Notes: generated by a model from the sequence alone, not told the origin. DNA of 64,000 bases from Kingdonia uniflora (GCA_014058105.1 JACGCM010001110.1:310001-374000); one strand, 5' to 3'; positions 32,815 to 46,140 are shown, counted from the stretch's first letter. Numbers and translations: made by a program.

Positions 32815-35800
32815 ATGCACTTGTCATCATGCTGAAAATTAAAAACTTTGTCACATACACAATGACGGTAGATATGGGAAGTGCTATAGAAGTCATTTTC
32901 AGAGTACAATTGAGCAAATAGGACTTATAGAAAAGGTGGAACTAAGCGATCTGAATATCAGCGGATTCAATGGATCCAAAGAAGAAAGGGTGGGAAGGAT
33001 TGTTCTACCTAAAACAACTAGACAAGTAACCCTGGATGCTGCATTCCATGTGATCAGCACTATATCTCGATACTTAGGGAAGCACAAGATATAAGCGATA
33101 CCTTTAACATACCATCAAGTACTTCGCTTCAAGCATAATAAAGAAATTTATGAGATCAAAGGAAGTTTGATGCTCTCTCGTGCTTGTGAAAATATAGTGT
33201 CTAATATAACCAACACATCAGAAGAATTTGTCTTATAGCAATTACGGAAAGCTGATCATGTTGAGAATCAGCATACTACAGTCAAACCCACAGAGTACAT
33301 TGAAATTAATGGCCACAACAAAAGAACATTTGTTGGTACCATGCTGGATCAACGGGAAAAATAAACCTTAATACATTTCCTACCAGCCAATAAAGATGTG
33401 TTCGTATGGACATTTTATGAAATGCCAGGAATCAACTTACAGTTAGCCTGCCACAAGCTGAGCATCAAAGAAAAAGTCATAGTAGTCAAACAGAAGTAAA
33501 GGAGACTCTCATCTCGGCTCTAAGAAGAGGTCAACAAAGAGAACGATAAATTAATTGAAGTAAGTTTCATCTGAGAAGTTAAGTACCCAGATTGAATCTG
33601 AAACATAGTTTTGGTTCCAAATAAGAATGGGAAGGTTCGGGCCTGTATTGACTTCACCGATCTCAACAAACACACATCAAAGGACAGCTTCCATCTCCTA
33701 ATCATCCACCAAATTTAAAACTCAACAGTAGGACACGAGCTACTTTTCATGATGGACGCCGCTTCAGGATATAACCAGATTCCACTCTTAGATGAAGATC
33801 ATGAGAAACTATATTCCTCACTAAGAGAGGCTTGTATTACTCTAGAATCATGTCATTTGAACTGAAGAACATTGGAGCAATTTACCAATGATTGGCGGCG
33901 AACATGTTCAAAGAACACCTGGGAAAGACCGTTGTAGTATATATCAATGGCATGCTCTGGAAAAGCTTAAAAAAGGAAGATTATGTTGCAAACCTCGAGA
34001 CAAACTTCAACATATTACGATCATTGAGAATGAAGCTCAATCTAGATAAAAGTCAATTTGGAGTACACTCTAAAAAGCTCCTTGGACACCTGATTAGCAA
34101 GAAGGGGATAAAAGCAAATCTAGATCAGATTCAAGCTCTCATATCCATGCCATCACCAAGAACTAAGAAAGATGTGCAAAAACTAGCTGGCAAGATTGTA
34201 ACTATCAATAGATTCATTTCAAAATCATTAGCTCGATGTCGGTAGTTGTTCATGCTACTTCGTAGGTCTATTAGAAGAGGCAAAGGAAGATAAAATACAG
34301 AGGTCGATTGGATGAAAGAATGTGAAGCTACTTTTCAAGAACTAAAAAAGTATGAAAAGTCTCCAATGATAAGTACACCAATAGAAAATGAAGAATTGAC
34401 AATCTACCTTATTGTAACAGAAAACTATCCAAGCTCTGTTCTTATTCAATTAGAAGGAAAGATTGAGAAGCCATTATACTTCATAAGCAGAACTTTTACT
34501 CTAATAAAGATTAGATATACTAAAATTGAAAAACTCCTCCTGACGCTCATATACACATCACAGAAACTGAAACACTATTTCCTAGCACATTTAGTAAAAG
34601 ATATGACAAACTATCCACTTCGATAAGTACTATCTAAAAAAGAGAAATCATGGCGTTTAGAGCATTGGTCGGTTAGTTTGGGAGAGCATAATATTAAATT
34701 TGAGTAGAGAACATCAGAGAAGGGACAAGCTGTAGCAAACTTCTTAGCTGACTTCCCAGAAGAAGATATCAATTTGCAAGAGTATGACCCGAAATAGCTT
34801 AAGAACATGAAATCGATCATCCCAACAAACCCTTCGAGGATAAGGCTGAGTAGGTACCAAAAGATGGTTGGAGGCTACTTACAGATGGATTAGCAAGACC
34901 CGCACGGTTAAGAGTAAGAATCGTATTGATCACTCCATCCATTGACAAAATTGAGAATTCAGTAAGACTTAATTTCAAAGCCTAGAATAATTTTACAAAA
35001 TACGAAGCCATAATCTATGAGTTGGATATGGCATTAGAAATTGGAGTACCTAAACTATCAGTGTACTCCGATTTGCTACTAATAGTTTATCACTACTCAA
35101 AATGATACAAGAAGAATGGAAAGATGGTCGATTACGTAGCAATGGTAGCCAAACGAATAAGTAGATTCGATAATGCAACAATAGAATACTTACCTCGTAA
35201 TGAAAATTGACATGCCAACTCCCTAGCTTACATAGTTGGGGTGATAGGTATAGAAGCCAAATACCTCCAAATTGAAATAATGTCAACCCCCAATATTGAC
35301 CATGCCTTGGTATACGCAATCAATACTGAGGGAAATTAAGAGGAAGAAAATGATTGGAGAAGACCCTTCCTCATTTATGACGGTGACCTCCCAGAAGATC
35401 CAAAAGAAAAAAGGTAACTCATTAAAAATTTGAAACATTACACAGTGCAGAATACTAAATTATACAGGAGGTTAGTCACTGGTCCCTATCTGAAATGCTC
35501 TCATAAAAAAATGTTAAAGGAATGTTAAGAGAACTACACGAAGGAACCTATGGATCTCATGCTACAGGGCACTCACTTGCAAATAGGGTAATCACGCAGG
35601 GAGTATTCTGGCCGAAAATGAGAAAAGAAGCTGAAGAATATTTGTAAAAATGTAATGCCTGCCAATGACACGATCATTAGATAATAGCCCCTACACTCAA
35701 ACTTCGTGTTAGCAAAATCTTTTGGCCATTTAAATGGTAATCCCTCTATCTCGTAGGAAATTTCGAAACACACCGGGCAGCAAAAATTTTGTGGTAACAG

Positions 35801-36550
35801 ACTATTTTACTAAATGGGTGGAAGCGGTTCCCTTTTGTCAAACTCGAGAAGAAGAACTAATCAAAAAATCTGAGAATATATTACACAAGATTCGGCTACC
35901 CCCATCCGATGGGCCCCAGTTCATTAAAAAAAGTAGTTGCATTCCTGGAAAAAATACAACATAATACATTCAATATCGAGCCCATATTATCCTCAAGGGA
36001 ATGGGCAGGCCGAGATCACAAACAATACCATAGTCGATAGAATCAAGAAGCGACTATAATAAGGGAAGAAAGGGAATTGGATACAAGAATTACCATACGT
36101 CTTGTAGGCATATCGAACAATACCGAGGCAGTTAACAGGATGCTCTTTATTTTAACTAGCATATAGGACTAAGGCAGTAATCCCAACAGAGTATCACCAC
36201 TGAGTTAGGGATCACGAACTAACTGATAAAGAAAATAAGTTTGAGTTAGCATGTAACATAAACTGGATAGATGAAACAAGAGACTGAGTTGTGGCAAATT
36301 TAGGCCAGAATTATAAGATGCTAGCCAACTCGTACAACAGAAGAGCTCAAAATCATAAATTTGAAATCAATGGCCTAGTTCTCAGGGACATCTTGAATAG
36401 TATAAAGGAGCCGAACATTGGAAATCTCACAGAGAACTGGGAAGGACCATTTATAGTAGTAGGAAAAACTAAATTGAGTTCCTACTACTTGATGATAGAA
36501 GGAGTCAGGGTTCCAAATCCTTAAAATACTAGGAGATTAAAGAAATAGTA
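32815..36550 (+). pseudogene. pol of the Ty3/gypsy element: PR-RT-RNaseH-RNaseH-INT, degenerate
   Basis: Protease: VDMGSAIEVIF at about 32870, where the usual D-S/T-G is now DMG. RT: DKLIEVSFI, KVRACIDFTDLNKHT (about 33630), MDAASGYNQIPLLDEDHEK (about 33750), then VVYINGMLWKSL at 33934 and MKLNLDKSQFGVHSKKLLGH; the catalytic Y-x-D-D has become YING. RNase H: KIEKPLYFISRTFT, KIEKLLLTLIY, GQAVANFLADFPEE (34312-34770). Second RNase H: WRLLTDGLARPARLRV then YEAIIYELDMALEIGV (34860-35060). Integrase: zinc-binding ELHEGTYGSHATGHSL and CNACQ (35530-35670), core DYFTKWVEAVPF (35802), SDGPQF in place of SDNG-x-QF (about 35905), then GNWIQELPYVL and ENWEGPFIVVGK (36430-36470). Many stops; not functional. 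Confidence 0.9.
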
Positions 36551-37749
36551 TAGTTGGCTCGACTTATTTCGCCAAACATGATACCATTTATAGTTTGTTG
36601 TTCAATTTATTTCCAAAAGTGAGATTAAATCTCCAAATGTATGTACATTTTTGTCTTCTCAATGAAAACTACTCAAGTTCTTTCCTACATTCTTGTTTAC
36701 TATCATAGTTATCTACTAAATATCAGTTGATTAAGCAAAAGGTAAAACTAGCTTCGATATCTTGATTAGTCATTGTAAATTACATGATACATCTACTTAG
36801 ACATTCTCAAAGTTGATTTTCTCTGGTTCACGCCAGAAGAGGATCCACCAACTTTAGGAGCTCTTGAGGAAATAAGCTCTCTTGTTTTTACAAAAACTAT
36901 TTCTTTACCATATTTTGTTGGCCTTTTGCTTACAGGTCCAGGTCTACTCGACATGGATTAGGCATTCCTAAATCCTTTCAATAAAAATTATCAACTAATC
37001 AGAATGGTTCATTATTAAACCATGGTATTTTATTCGCCAAATACATCATTATTGTATACTCTTTCATATTTATGGCGCAACCTAATCTTTTTTTAGTTTC
37101 GAATCCCTTACCCTTTTTTTAATCTAAATATCTTATTGCATAAAGTAAGCATCGTTGCAATTTGAAACGATGAACAATTGGGTTAGAGTATAGCGGGATA
37201 CAAAAAAGAGAAATTTTATAAAAATGATATTTTATAAAAATGATATAAATATTGTATATAAAGAAAAGACTACTTGCTTTGTGCGTTACTAAGCCGGTTA
37301 TTCTATATTGTATTAGCTTAGTCGGGGTTGGAGTATTTTGCCAGAAGAGGAGTAAAAATGCGTATTCAGATAAAATTCACCCACGAAGATTCATGAAGAA
37401 GATTGGAAAACGCCGATTGGGGTCAATTGAAATGTGAAATAAAAAAATATTTTTTAGTTTGGGCTTCATGCCCCCCGAATGATCCTCCGGGCGAGCATAA
37501 TAAAATACCATTACTAGTATAAAATTAAGGATGTATTGAGTTCTTCTTGATTCAAATATCTAGCACAAATTATATTGGCATTACAGATAACTCCGTTTCT
37601 GACCATAAAATTGTGCATCATATCCCTTTCTTCTTCAATCCTCCTTATTTCTCCCTTAAAAAGTCTATTACCGCCGCCAACTACTTCTTTTGAAAATCAC
37701 CTACCGAAAGTCTGTCCCTGTTTGGTATAGAAAGTTCTACTACCCGTCC
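36551..37749. other. Spacer between pol and the antisense ORF
   Basis: 1.2 kb with no motif recognised. The TGTACATTTTTGTCTTCTC-type sequence near 36640 and the following T-rich stretch look LTR- or UTR-like, but no matching copy was found. A short open frame at 37252-37437 is not recognisable. Confidence 0.4.
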
Positions 37750-40175
37750 ATGACTTTCCCTTATTAGATTTTTCTATATACTCCTGCGAGTTTCTAAAAT
37801 TTCTTTTAAAACTTTTTCATTCACCAAATCAACCTCAAGTTTGATTTTTAAGTCAGTCAATTTCTTCACATCAGCTTGAGCAATAACCAAATCGGCCTCC
37901 ATTTTCGTTATTATTTCGGTCAAGTCCTTCAAACTAGCATGAGTGTTCACCAAATCAACCTCAAATTTCATATTCATATCAATGGCGTATTCCAAAGTAG
38001 TATAATACTTTTTCAAATTGAACTCAACTTTGGTTAAGTTCGCTCAAGGCTTTAAAAAAAATCTGAGCAGCTTTCAAATCACCCTGCAACACAGATTGAT
38101 GCCACATAACATTTTTCATCATAATAAAGAATACATTCCTCATACATAGCAGTTCTTACACATAAACGTTCTACATAAATATAGTTATAGTATATAATAA
38201 CATGCTTACAAATAAATCATTAAAACTCCAGCACGAGCTAAAACTTCCTTAGCCTTCAAGCTGTACAGGTTTCTAGATCTGGTGGCCAAGCGCTCGATTG
38301 TAGCAGGATCAGGGTATCTTCTATTTTTCTCTAACCCTCTAAGGTAAGTTTCCTTTAGCCCCTTATCACTATCTATTTCAAATTTAAAAAAGAGTATTAG
38401 CATCATAAGGTCTTTCTTAACTTCAGGAGTATTTTTCCTAATACCACAAAGTAGAAAAGGTTGAATTTTAATATACCTACTCCTATCTTTCCTAACTACC
38501 TTATCCCGTTCTATTTTTGCTTTAGCCCAACCAAGCTCCATATCACATAAACTTCTTCAATGTTCATCACTAAGAGCTTTATATTCTCTAACCTGATGTT
38601 TAGTCTATGCAGTGATTTGAGCCGCCGCAGACAATAAATTTCTTACCTTAGCTATCCCTTTTCTCATTGTATCAATAATCAATTGCAATTCACTAACATC
38701 CTACTATTACAATTCTTATATCAAATAAATGAAAACAAAAAATCAATCCATTAAACTGAACAAGCAGTTTACAATTCACTAACAATAAAAGCTATCTTCC
38801 AAAAAGTATCCTATGACAAATAGAGAAATCAATCAACCTTATCTTGGACATCTGCCTCTCGAGTTTGAGTTTGCTCAACAGGAGCAGTCCCATCTAATCC
38901 AGAAATAGTCTCTCGAGCCAGAGACCGGGCAAGAACCACTCTTTTATCTTCCTGATCAGGCCCAACGACGTCCGTAGATTATCCTTCCATAATGGCAATG
39001 ATGTCAAAATCCGAGTAGCCATCCTCCTGAAGATGCTGAGCAAGTGGTTGCAAGCAGTATTTACTTCATTAATATTTTGCGTGGATTCTTTCTCAAGATT
39101 TTCCATAATTACCTTAAAAGAGGCTTTCAGATTAGGAATTTTTTAGCCTCACTTCACCTTCTCCTCTACCAACTCGCTCACTTGCCAACTCCTTCTCCAG
39201 CTCGGCAGTCTGCTTCAACAAAAGATCGTTACCATCCCTGATTCTGAGAATTAGGCCCTTCAGAACATGAGAAACCTGAACAACAACAATATAAGAATAT
39301 GAACAATGATTATAAGATACCTCAACTTACCCTCCGAAGCTTGACTTCTACAGCATATTTAACTTTAAAAACATGAGACAAAACAAGGGTCCTCGGACTG
39401 TTTTTAAAAGCAAGTATATTTATATCTACAGTAGGCTTTATAAAAGCCTCCTTTGTTATAACCACAACAGGTGCTGAAAGACTATCAGCTAACCTTCTCT
39501 TCTTTAAAGAACTTTCAACCTCCTCGCCATTTCCAGTACTAGAATCGGAAAGGGTACTTTTCAAGTTTTTTTCTCAGCTTTTCTTCGGCCTGGAAGGACC
39601 GAACAAGGCCCTGATGGGTGTGGCTTAAGAACTAATGTTGAGACCTTTGGAACATTCGGTATAGAAATACTTGTATCCACAGATGTATCCAGAGCAGAAG
39701 AAATAGCCACTGAAGTTGAGCCAACCTTACCGATGTCAGCCATCTTCCTCTTCACCTAGGTTTTCTGAACCATGAGTGATTTGTTATTAGCCCTCTTATG
39801 CCTGCTTATATCGAGCTCATTCAATACACCTTGGAGTTCGGTACCTTCTCGAGCTGCCACATCGACAAGGGACTCTACTTTGGCAATGTTGCACCGAGGA
39901 TTTGCTAGACAAAAATAGTCATGTTAGAAACCAAGTAAGAAAAAGGACTATAGTTTGAAAATACAACATATCTACTTACGTTCCTTAAACAATCTATATG
40001 ATAGATTCAGTTGGTCTTCATCAGCTTGTTGTATACATTCTCCCCTCACCCAAACCAAGTTATTATTCTATACTTAATTTCCTAGCGGAATTGAGGTCAA
40101 AGAATTGAGGTTTTGGAAAGACTGTTGAGAAATAAGCACCCCTAATGGTACTAAAGTACTTAGCATAATCAGGGG
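37750..40175 (-). pseudogene. Antisense, spliced ORF of the Ty3/gypsy element (gypsy-type transposon protein)
   Basis: Opposite in strand to gag-pol. From 40175: SGAAPDYAKYF-like start, STIRGAYFSTVFPKPQFFDL, then NNLVWVRGECIQQADEDQL and SYRLFKE, ending at a GTAAGT donor. The intron 39979-39905 (75 bp, phase 1) ends in TCTAG. The next exon reads PNPRCNIAKVESLVDVAARE, LQGVLNELDISRHKR, then Ser/Thr- and Lys-rich linkers (39755-39322). After a second GTAAGT donor near 39325, ELEKELASERVGRGEG and a coiled-coil-like C-terminal part (38541-38206, 38016-37774) follow. The layout fits the plant 'putative gypsy type transposon' proteins found antisense in Tat-group elements. The function of these proteins is unknown to me. 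Stops and frame shifts are present. Confidence 0.7.
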
Positions 40176-43084
40176 CCGCTTTATAGGCTTATAAGGGGAG
40201 GGGGCTATGTAGTATACAAGCACCTATGTAGTATACAACCAGCTATTTAGTGTGTTTGAACTATCTACTCAAAGTTATGATTAAGCATTTCGAGTGATTC
40301 AAGTCTATTAATGCATTAAAAAAATTACTTTAACAAATTCCCGCTACTACTGTAGTATGTTGGTAAGCAGGGTCGAACCATGCCGGGGGTCTGTATCGGT
40401 TATGTAGCTTGACAACGGGGGATTGGGTTGTTTGTTATAGATGGTTGGAGATTATTTTAAGATGAGAAATATTCTAGAGAAGAACTATAACTTCAAGGTT
40501 CTGTTTCCCCTACTTGAGCCTTTCAAAGGGGACACTACTCACATTTGTCCAGAGTCAGAATCCTCTTTATTTAGGAAAGAGTCTGAAATTTTCTTTTTAG
40601 GGGTAAGGCCTCAACGTTAGTAGTCGGTCTAGAGAGAAATGGACAACTCAGTCCTAAGCTTGCTAGACTCTAAGACCTTATTGTGCCTTAGTGGGTGGTG
40701 GGTACTGTCAAAGTCCTGCTGCCTTTAAGGCTTTGAACCCTTACAACAGATACACCTTCATAAGTCTAGTCAAAATCCTACTTACTAATTAATGTAGCTA
40801 AAAAGCATGGAGAAGTACGTTATTCTATGGTAAACTAAAATCAAGGGGAAATTGGGTTTATTTTGTTGGACTTCTACATTTAATCTAAGTGTTGTAATTT
40901 AGATATTAAGGATAACTAGACCTTTGGATTCTACTCTATATTAGTATATTATGGTTTAATTTAATAGGTATTTGGTCTTATCCTCGAATTTTCTTTTTTG
41001 GATCGAATTCGAGGGGTTTAAATTCTTTTCTGATCTCTCTACAAAGAATAGATCAAAGAACCTAATATGTCAAGATCTAAACTCAAATCCTAGGTTGCTA
41101 ACCTAGGTTATTCTTCCTTTTTCAAAAACAAGAATAATCTCTAGGTCAAGAGGTCACTAAGTGGACTGAGAAACCAGTTCCTTATTCAGGATACCAATCT
41201 ATCTTCCAAGTTAGAATTATTCTCCTCCACCCCTAACTTGTTCAGTTCAGGAGAGTTGATGAACAATCCTAAAGAGTTGTCAAAGACCTCTAGGTGAGAT
41301 CTATTACCTGCAAGAAAAACCTAACATAACATCCTTCTCATATCTAGTCTGAAGGGATTAACCCTGCAACATCTTAATAATCACAAATAATTAAAGAAAA
41401 AATATAACTTTCATTCAATCTTAAAACTAAGTTTAGAGATGAAACTCAGTTCTCAATCTCTTCTAAATTCTGTAAAAATTGAAAAGTAGGTCTAGATAAG
41501 GAGAATAGAACATTAAATAGGAAAACCCAGATCATAAAATATCTTAGCTACTCTCCCTCCCCCCCCCCCCCAATCTTCTCTAGCAGTGAATGTTGGGCAT
41601 TTGATGAAGATTCTCTCTTATCAAACTACCTTGGGATGTGTGCCAAGAAATCATAATTTTAGACCATTGTTGGCCTGTGATCGCTGATGAGGTGCCCTTG
41701 GCTGGCGGCGATTGTGTTTCTAAGTCCAACCTCTTGATCCTTTGTCTTAGTAATGACTTTGGTTCTTAGAGATCCCAAATAGCCAAATTCTGATTAAAAC
41801 TGATCTGCTAAACTGCTAGAATTCTTTAGTGTGGTCATTGTGTCATTTTAGCTCTAATTTAGCCATTTTCTTGTCAAATTGACTTTAGTAGTGTAGAAAA
41901 CCTAAAAATGAGATAACTAGGCAATAATTAGACAAAAGGGGTTTCAGGACGGCCAAAAATACCCATAATAAGGCTTTCAAAAATTTACCTCCAAAAATTT
42001 ACAACACAATATTTCCAATATTTCGAACTAATTATTTTGTTATATCAGGAATTCTTGTTATCCCTAAATATATCCTAGATAGTTCCGCAAAAAGAGCTTT
42101 ATTTATTTATCAACTTAAGAAGGTTTACCGAAATAATAAGGTAAAACTAAGAGGAAAACAAACTATACTACAATGACTACCAATAAGACTCCCCCAAAAA
42201 GGATTATATTTCTGAGTATGTGTTGTCACAGTCATAATTTTGTCTATTAAAAGTTTATTATTCATCCACTTAACCTCCTCCTTATAGAGTTGTTAACAAG
42301 ATAGTATTTTTACCTTCTCTATTCCCTTGCCTGCTTTTATTAGCTAGATTAGTAATGTTTATACTTATGCTATCATTTGTTATAATGACTCCCATGCAAG
42401 TCCATACAAGCTGGCTCTAAGTACCGAGATTTGGAGTCCCTTCATGACCTAGACTTCATAATCACACCATTATTTATTAACTTTATACTTCGGTAGCTTT
42501 TCTTCTTCGATTGTTTTTATTTTATTTTTATTTTTGTATCACACTATATCATTTATTAATTAATTATTTTAGGTAGCGAGTTCACTACTCTCCCTGGATT
42601 GATTAAGTGTTGTTTAATGACTTTCTTGGACAAATATTATTGCTGGTGTGAAGTGTGGATTCTTTCAAGAAATCATTAACTTTAATTTTTGAGATATTAT
42701 TAATATCCATTATAGTATCTTAAGTTTGAAAAGAAAATCAATTTTGGTGTATTATTCCATAATCCCGTTAAGTAGTCAAAACTCATAGGGTTTATTTATT
42801 CTCCTAACTACTTAATTTAGAGGGTTATTTAGAGTTATTTGCAATCATATACTAATTAACTCTACCTTACAAGTTATATTGAGTGTACGGATTTTCTACA
42901 AAAACTTGAAAATGATTTCCCACCCCCAAACATACTTTAAACATTGTCCTCAATGTTAACAGATATATGATATGTAAAGTAAAAATGAACGGGTGAGTGT
43001 AAACGCTACTAGTCTGAGATATGGAGCCAAATAAGATACACTGAATAGGAAACTGAAGTGAAAATCTGTATATAGTATAAAATT

Positions 43085-43117
<33 letters not shown>

Positions 43118-43149
43118 TTTAAAAATGTAAAATGCATGTCACTACTCAT
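40176..43149. other. LTR-like and low-complexity sequence, no gene
   Basis: About 3 kb without coding motifs. A segment near 41796-41970 (ACTGATCTGCTAAACTG ... CCTAAAAATGAGATAAC ... CGGCCAAAAATACC) recurs at 53436-53580 next to an Athila-like integrase, so this is probably an Athila-type LTR or UTR remnant. A run of 13 C lies at 41559-41571 and a (TA)n run at about 43086-43116. The CACCCCCAAACATACTTTAA-type phrase near 42922 is also typical of UTRs of that group. Confidence 0.5.
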
Positions 43150-43850
43150 AGTCATGATCTAGGGTACCTATGCCAACTGGCTCATATATATCAATCACCT
43201 CTGGTACCTCCTCACCACAATCATCTATCTACTCCTCCTCTAGGTCCTCCTCCATAGGTGCTAACTTGTCATCATCCTCTATAGGTTCTACCTCATCTGG
43301 GTCGAAATGTGCATTCGAAAATAAGCATGATGTGGTATTACGTACACATGGTCATCCAATTTGCATGGCATGAGCCACTCATCTACTACCAATGATCTCT
43401 AATAATCCTGCCTACACCGAGCTAAATACTGTGATATATCCAAGGTTCTGACATAATCTCTTATAGCCATGGGATCGATGTACTCCATGAGCATGGTAAC
43501 AAAGGCTGGAAGATAAAAATGATGTCGCTCCTATCGGCTATCACATATTGTACATCTCTCGTAGTCTGTCAGATGGTACAACCAATATCGTCCATAATGT
43601 CATATCCTATGGTATTTCTATGAAGACCTCGAAGAAACTCTAAACCCTCCTATCCAATAAAGGTAGGCTTCTCTGCCGTCAAGATGTAGATATAAAAGCA
43701 ATGTGTTACTGCAAGTTGATTAAAGACCAAGTTCTCTATAGGAATCTCATTATCCACCTTTATTGTTCCCTCACATGGTTCAAGATCATGAATATATGTT
43801 GCCTATCTACTGCCGAATCCTGGTAGATAGAATCCGGATCTTGTGCCACT
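43150..43850 (-). pseudogene. Degenerate retroelement ORF with acidic tail, family uncertain
   Basis: Minus-strand coding-like sequence in several frames: KVDNEIPIENLVFNQLAVTH, TAEKPTFIG, EFLRGLHRNTIGYDIMDD, then LMEYIDPMAIRDYVRTLDIS and QYLARCRQDY, and an acidic tail (FDPDEVEPIEDDDKLAPMEE) ending near 43150. It resembles plant retrotransposon-associated proteins in style but I cannot name the family. Frame changes and stops show decay. It abuts the direct repeat at 43857. Confidence 0.4.
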
Positions 43851-43856
43851 CTGTGA

Positions 43857-44408
43857 CTCGTCGAAGGATCGAGGAGTGGACTGTTACAGGATATTCGAAG
43901 GTAATCTTGTAGGGCTTTGCGGGGAAGATTTTTCTAACCCCCTCATCGTGCCTCTTCCCTCTTATTTATAGGATATAGAAAGGGTTGAGTCACCATGGGA
44001 GGCCAAGTTACATGTATATCCTCTAGGGCAACTGACTTGTACCCGAAGTCAGTTCTGACACTGTAACTGCTGGGTCCAACACTATAGCTGTTGGTTCTGG
44101 CACTGTAGCTGTTGGTTCTGGCACTGTAATTATTGGTTCTGACACTGTAGTTGTCGAGCGGCTTGTTTTGTTATTCTATCTGGTGAGTTGGTTGTCTGAC
44201 GTGTTTGGCTTCGTCCATGTATGTCCATGGTCAAAGTATTTCTGATACTGGTACTGAGTTTTGGCGTTAGCTTCTATGACTTTTTTGAGTGTTCGATTAG
44301 TATCGGAAGGCTTCATGGGCTTAGTTATTGTCTTGTTGGGCATCGAGTCTCCAAGAAGGCTTCGATCTAGCCTTCGAGTATTCGACTGGTGTTAGAAGGC
44401 TGCAAAAA
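43857..44408 (-). repeat. LTR-like direct repeat, left copy
   Basis: Matches 51806-52330 from GTCGAAGGAT through to AGAAGGCTGC. Contains CCTATAAATAAGAGGG on the minus strand (about 43970) and internal short repeats of CTGTAGCTGTTGGTTCTGGCA (about 44060-44150, at least four variants). The left copy has one more of these short units than the right copy. Confidence 0.75.
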
Positions 44409-44601
44409 TTGGTGTATATGGCGCGTGCTGAGAAATCGGCTGGGTATGAGAAGTTGGAGAGTTGACTGGTTGAATATGGCCAATTCCAAGGGAACTAATT
44501 AAGAGATGAATTGATTAAGAGGTAATTAATGACCCTTAATTCCAGTATAAATAGGGGGAGTTAGAGGCTATCTCCATCTTATTCTTTGCATAATCGAAGC
44601 T

Positions 44602-44922
44602 ATGGAAACTACCCCAAATACGCGGTACCAAAAAAGGATAGAAGTGCATCGCATAGAGGAAAAGACGGCGGTGTTGAAGGAGAAATTTTTTGGTGATCAC
44701 GATCTGGACTGGGTGATGCCATATTTAGTCGAGCTAGATCTAGAGGAGCTAATCGGTGGGATGTCGTATGCACATTGGTAGAAGGTGCTGCATTGGATGA
44801 ACCCGAGCGCTAGCAACCGTTATTTCTTTCTGAAGTGCATGGCCGAGGATGAGGTCGATGTAGAAGACCGAGTTGAGGACGAGGAGGCAGGGCTCTGCAA
44901 GAACTACCCCATATGCAAATAG
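44602..44922 (+). pseudogene. Small plus-strand ORF with its own TATA box, one stop
   Basis: 107 codons from ATG 44602 to TAG 44920-44922, with a single in-frame TAG (HW*KVL). A clear TATA box, GTATAAATAGG, lies at 44545-44555. The product would be acidic: METTPNTRYQKRIEVHRIEE, then DHDLDWVMPYLVELDLEELI, LHWMNPSASNRYFFLKCMAE and an Asp/Glu-rich end. I do not recognise it. It lies just inside the left LTR-like repeat, opposite in strand to gag, and may belong to the antisense unit of this element. Confidence 0.4.
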
Positions 44923-46140
44923 GGGAGTCTTGGTTTTGTTATTGGCATTGGTGTTAGGAGGTGGGAGAGGAAGTTGTTATGTTTTACTGTTGATGTTCTC
45001 TGTCTCTGTTTGTTTGTTTTGTTGTTGTTTTTTTTGTATGGTAATATATTTGAATGAAATAGTACAATTTTGAAGTATAATATCGTAATTGTGACAAGCA
45101 CATTAGATGAAGATAATATAGGCACGATCGCACGTTGTCGAAGTTCAAACATTAGGACTCGGACGCTAAAAAATGGTAGGAAACTTGAGTAATGTCGAAA
45201 AAGACTGACCGAAGGTTCGAGTACTTAATATATATGGACGAATGGGCGATGTAGAATGTAGACGATGGTTCGCAAACGAGATCAGGAGCGGTTTGAAATT
45301 TTTTGGTTTCGAAGGCATAAAGGCTTCGACTGTAAAACCTGACAGCCGTAACAGCTGACATGTCAGAGGCGGTATTATTCCTAGGGCAGAGTACCCTGTA
45401 GGTCATCATGATGGTTTCCTCAGTTTATGGAAAAAGGCGGAAGTAACGGGTAGGTTTGAGGTGACAACTTCGGGCAGGGTGCCAGATGGTTAGAGAGACT
45501 TAACAAATTTTAAGGGGGGTGCATGATACGCACGTGGGAGTATTTGAGGGTAAAATTGTAAATACACGTCTCAGCTAAAAAATAAGGGGGAGTGAAGGAG
45601 TGGTAATGTTGGTGAGTAAGGAAATTGAGGCAGTTTTATTTGTCTGAGGTGGAATTTAAAGGGGAGAGAGAGAAATTTACTGCTCCTCAAATAATCAATC
45701 ATAGAGAGAGACAGAGAGAAAGAGAGAAAAACATACGCCATTGTAGAGGTAGAGCTTGTTGGAGAGGAGAAAAGGAACCGTCGTTGTTGCTGAGAGAGCT
45801 GAACCATTCAGACAGGTATTTCTTCTGATTTCCTTTGTAAATAGGTGATTTGCAGTTTTGCTCTGTAGTTTCTTCTGCTGTATTTGCATATTGTTTGTAT
45901 CATGGGGTAGGTTCTGTTAGGGCTTTGATTGGTAACAGCCTGGCTGAGGAAGGGGGTAACCCAAGTGGCTGGAGATACAGCCCAGTGGTAAATTGGGGAT
46001 ATTGAGGTGGTGACCAGGGTTATAGTTGAACATTCGACTTTGGGTTGTGCGAGTTAGAGAGGGTAGGACAAAATATGATATCGAAGCTTGATAGTTAAAT
46101 ATATCGATATAATTGTGTACCTATTCTTCTATAGGGTATA
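44923..46140 (+). other. Leader or promoter-like region before the antisense ORF
   Basis: No protein motifs. It includes AATTTTAAGGGGGGTGCATGATACGC (near 45510-45535), which looks like a polypurine tract followed by an LTR-type TG, and a GA-rich leader (45660-45735) such as found in plant 5' UTRs. It may hold the promoter for the ORF at 46141. Confidence 0.35.

Larger units (their letters stand above)
30510..40175 (+). mobile_element. Degenerate Ty3/gypsy element with opposite-strand ORF, 3' end lost
   Basis: In order: a candidate 5' LTR (30510-30964), a primer-binding site (30967), gag, protease, RT, RNase H, a second RNase H, and integrase (to about 36550). An opposite-strand spliced ORF follows (40175-37750). 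Two RNase H domains plus an antisense ORF downstream of pol point to the Tat group. No 3' LTR is found; the element seems broken at about 40.18 kb, inside the N-terminal part of the antisense ORF. Frequent stops show it is old. Confidence 0.78.

Noticed and set aside
40188..40215. AAGGGGAGGGGG as polypurine tract followed by a 3' LTR starting TGTAGTATAC
   Set aside because: The sequence after it does not match the 5' LTR candidate at 30510, and the minus strand here reads as the start of the antisense ORF region.
43086..43116. (TA)n run as a regulatory or origin element
   Set aside because: Simple microsatellite; similar short TA runs occur at about 23264, 26465 and 28846.
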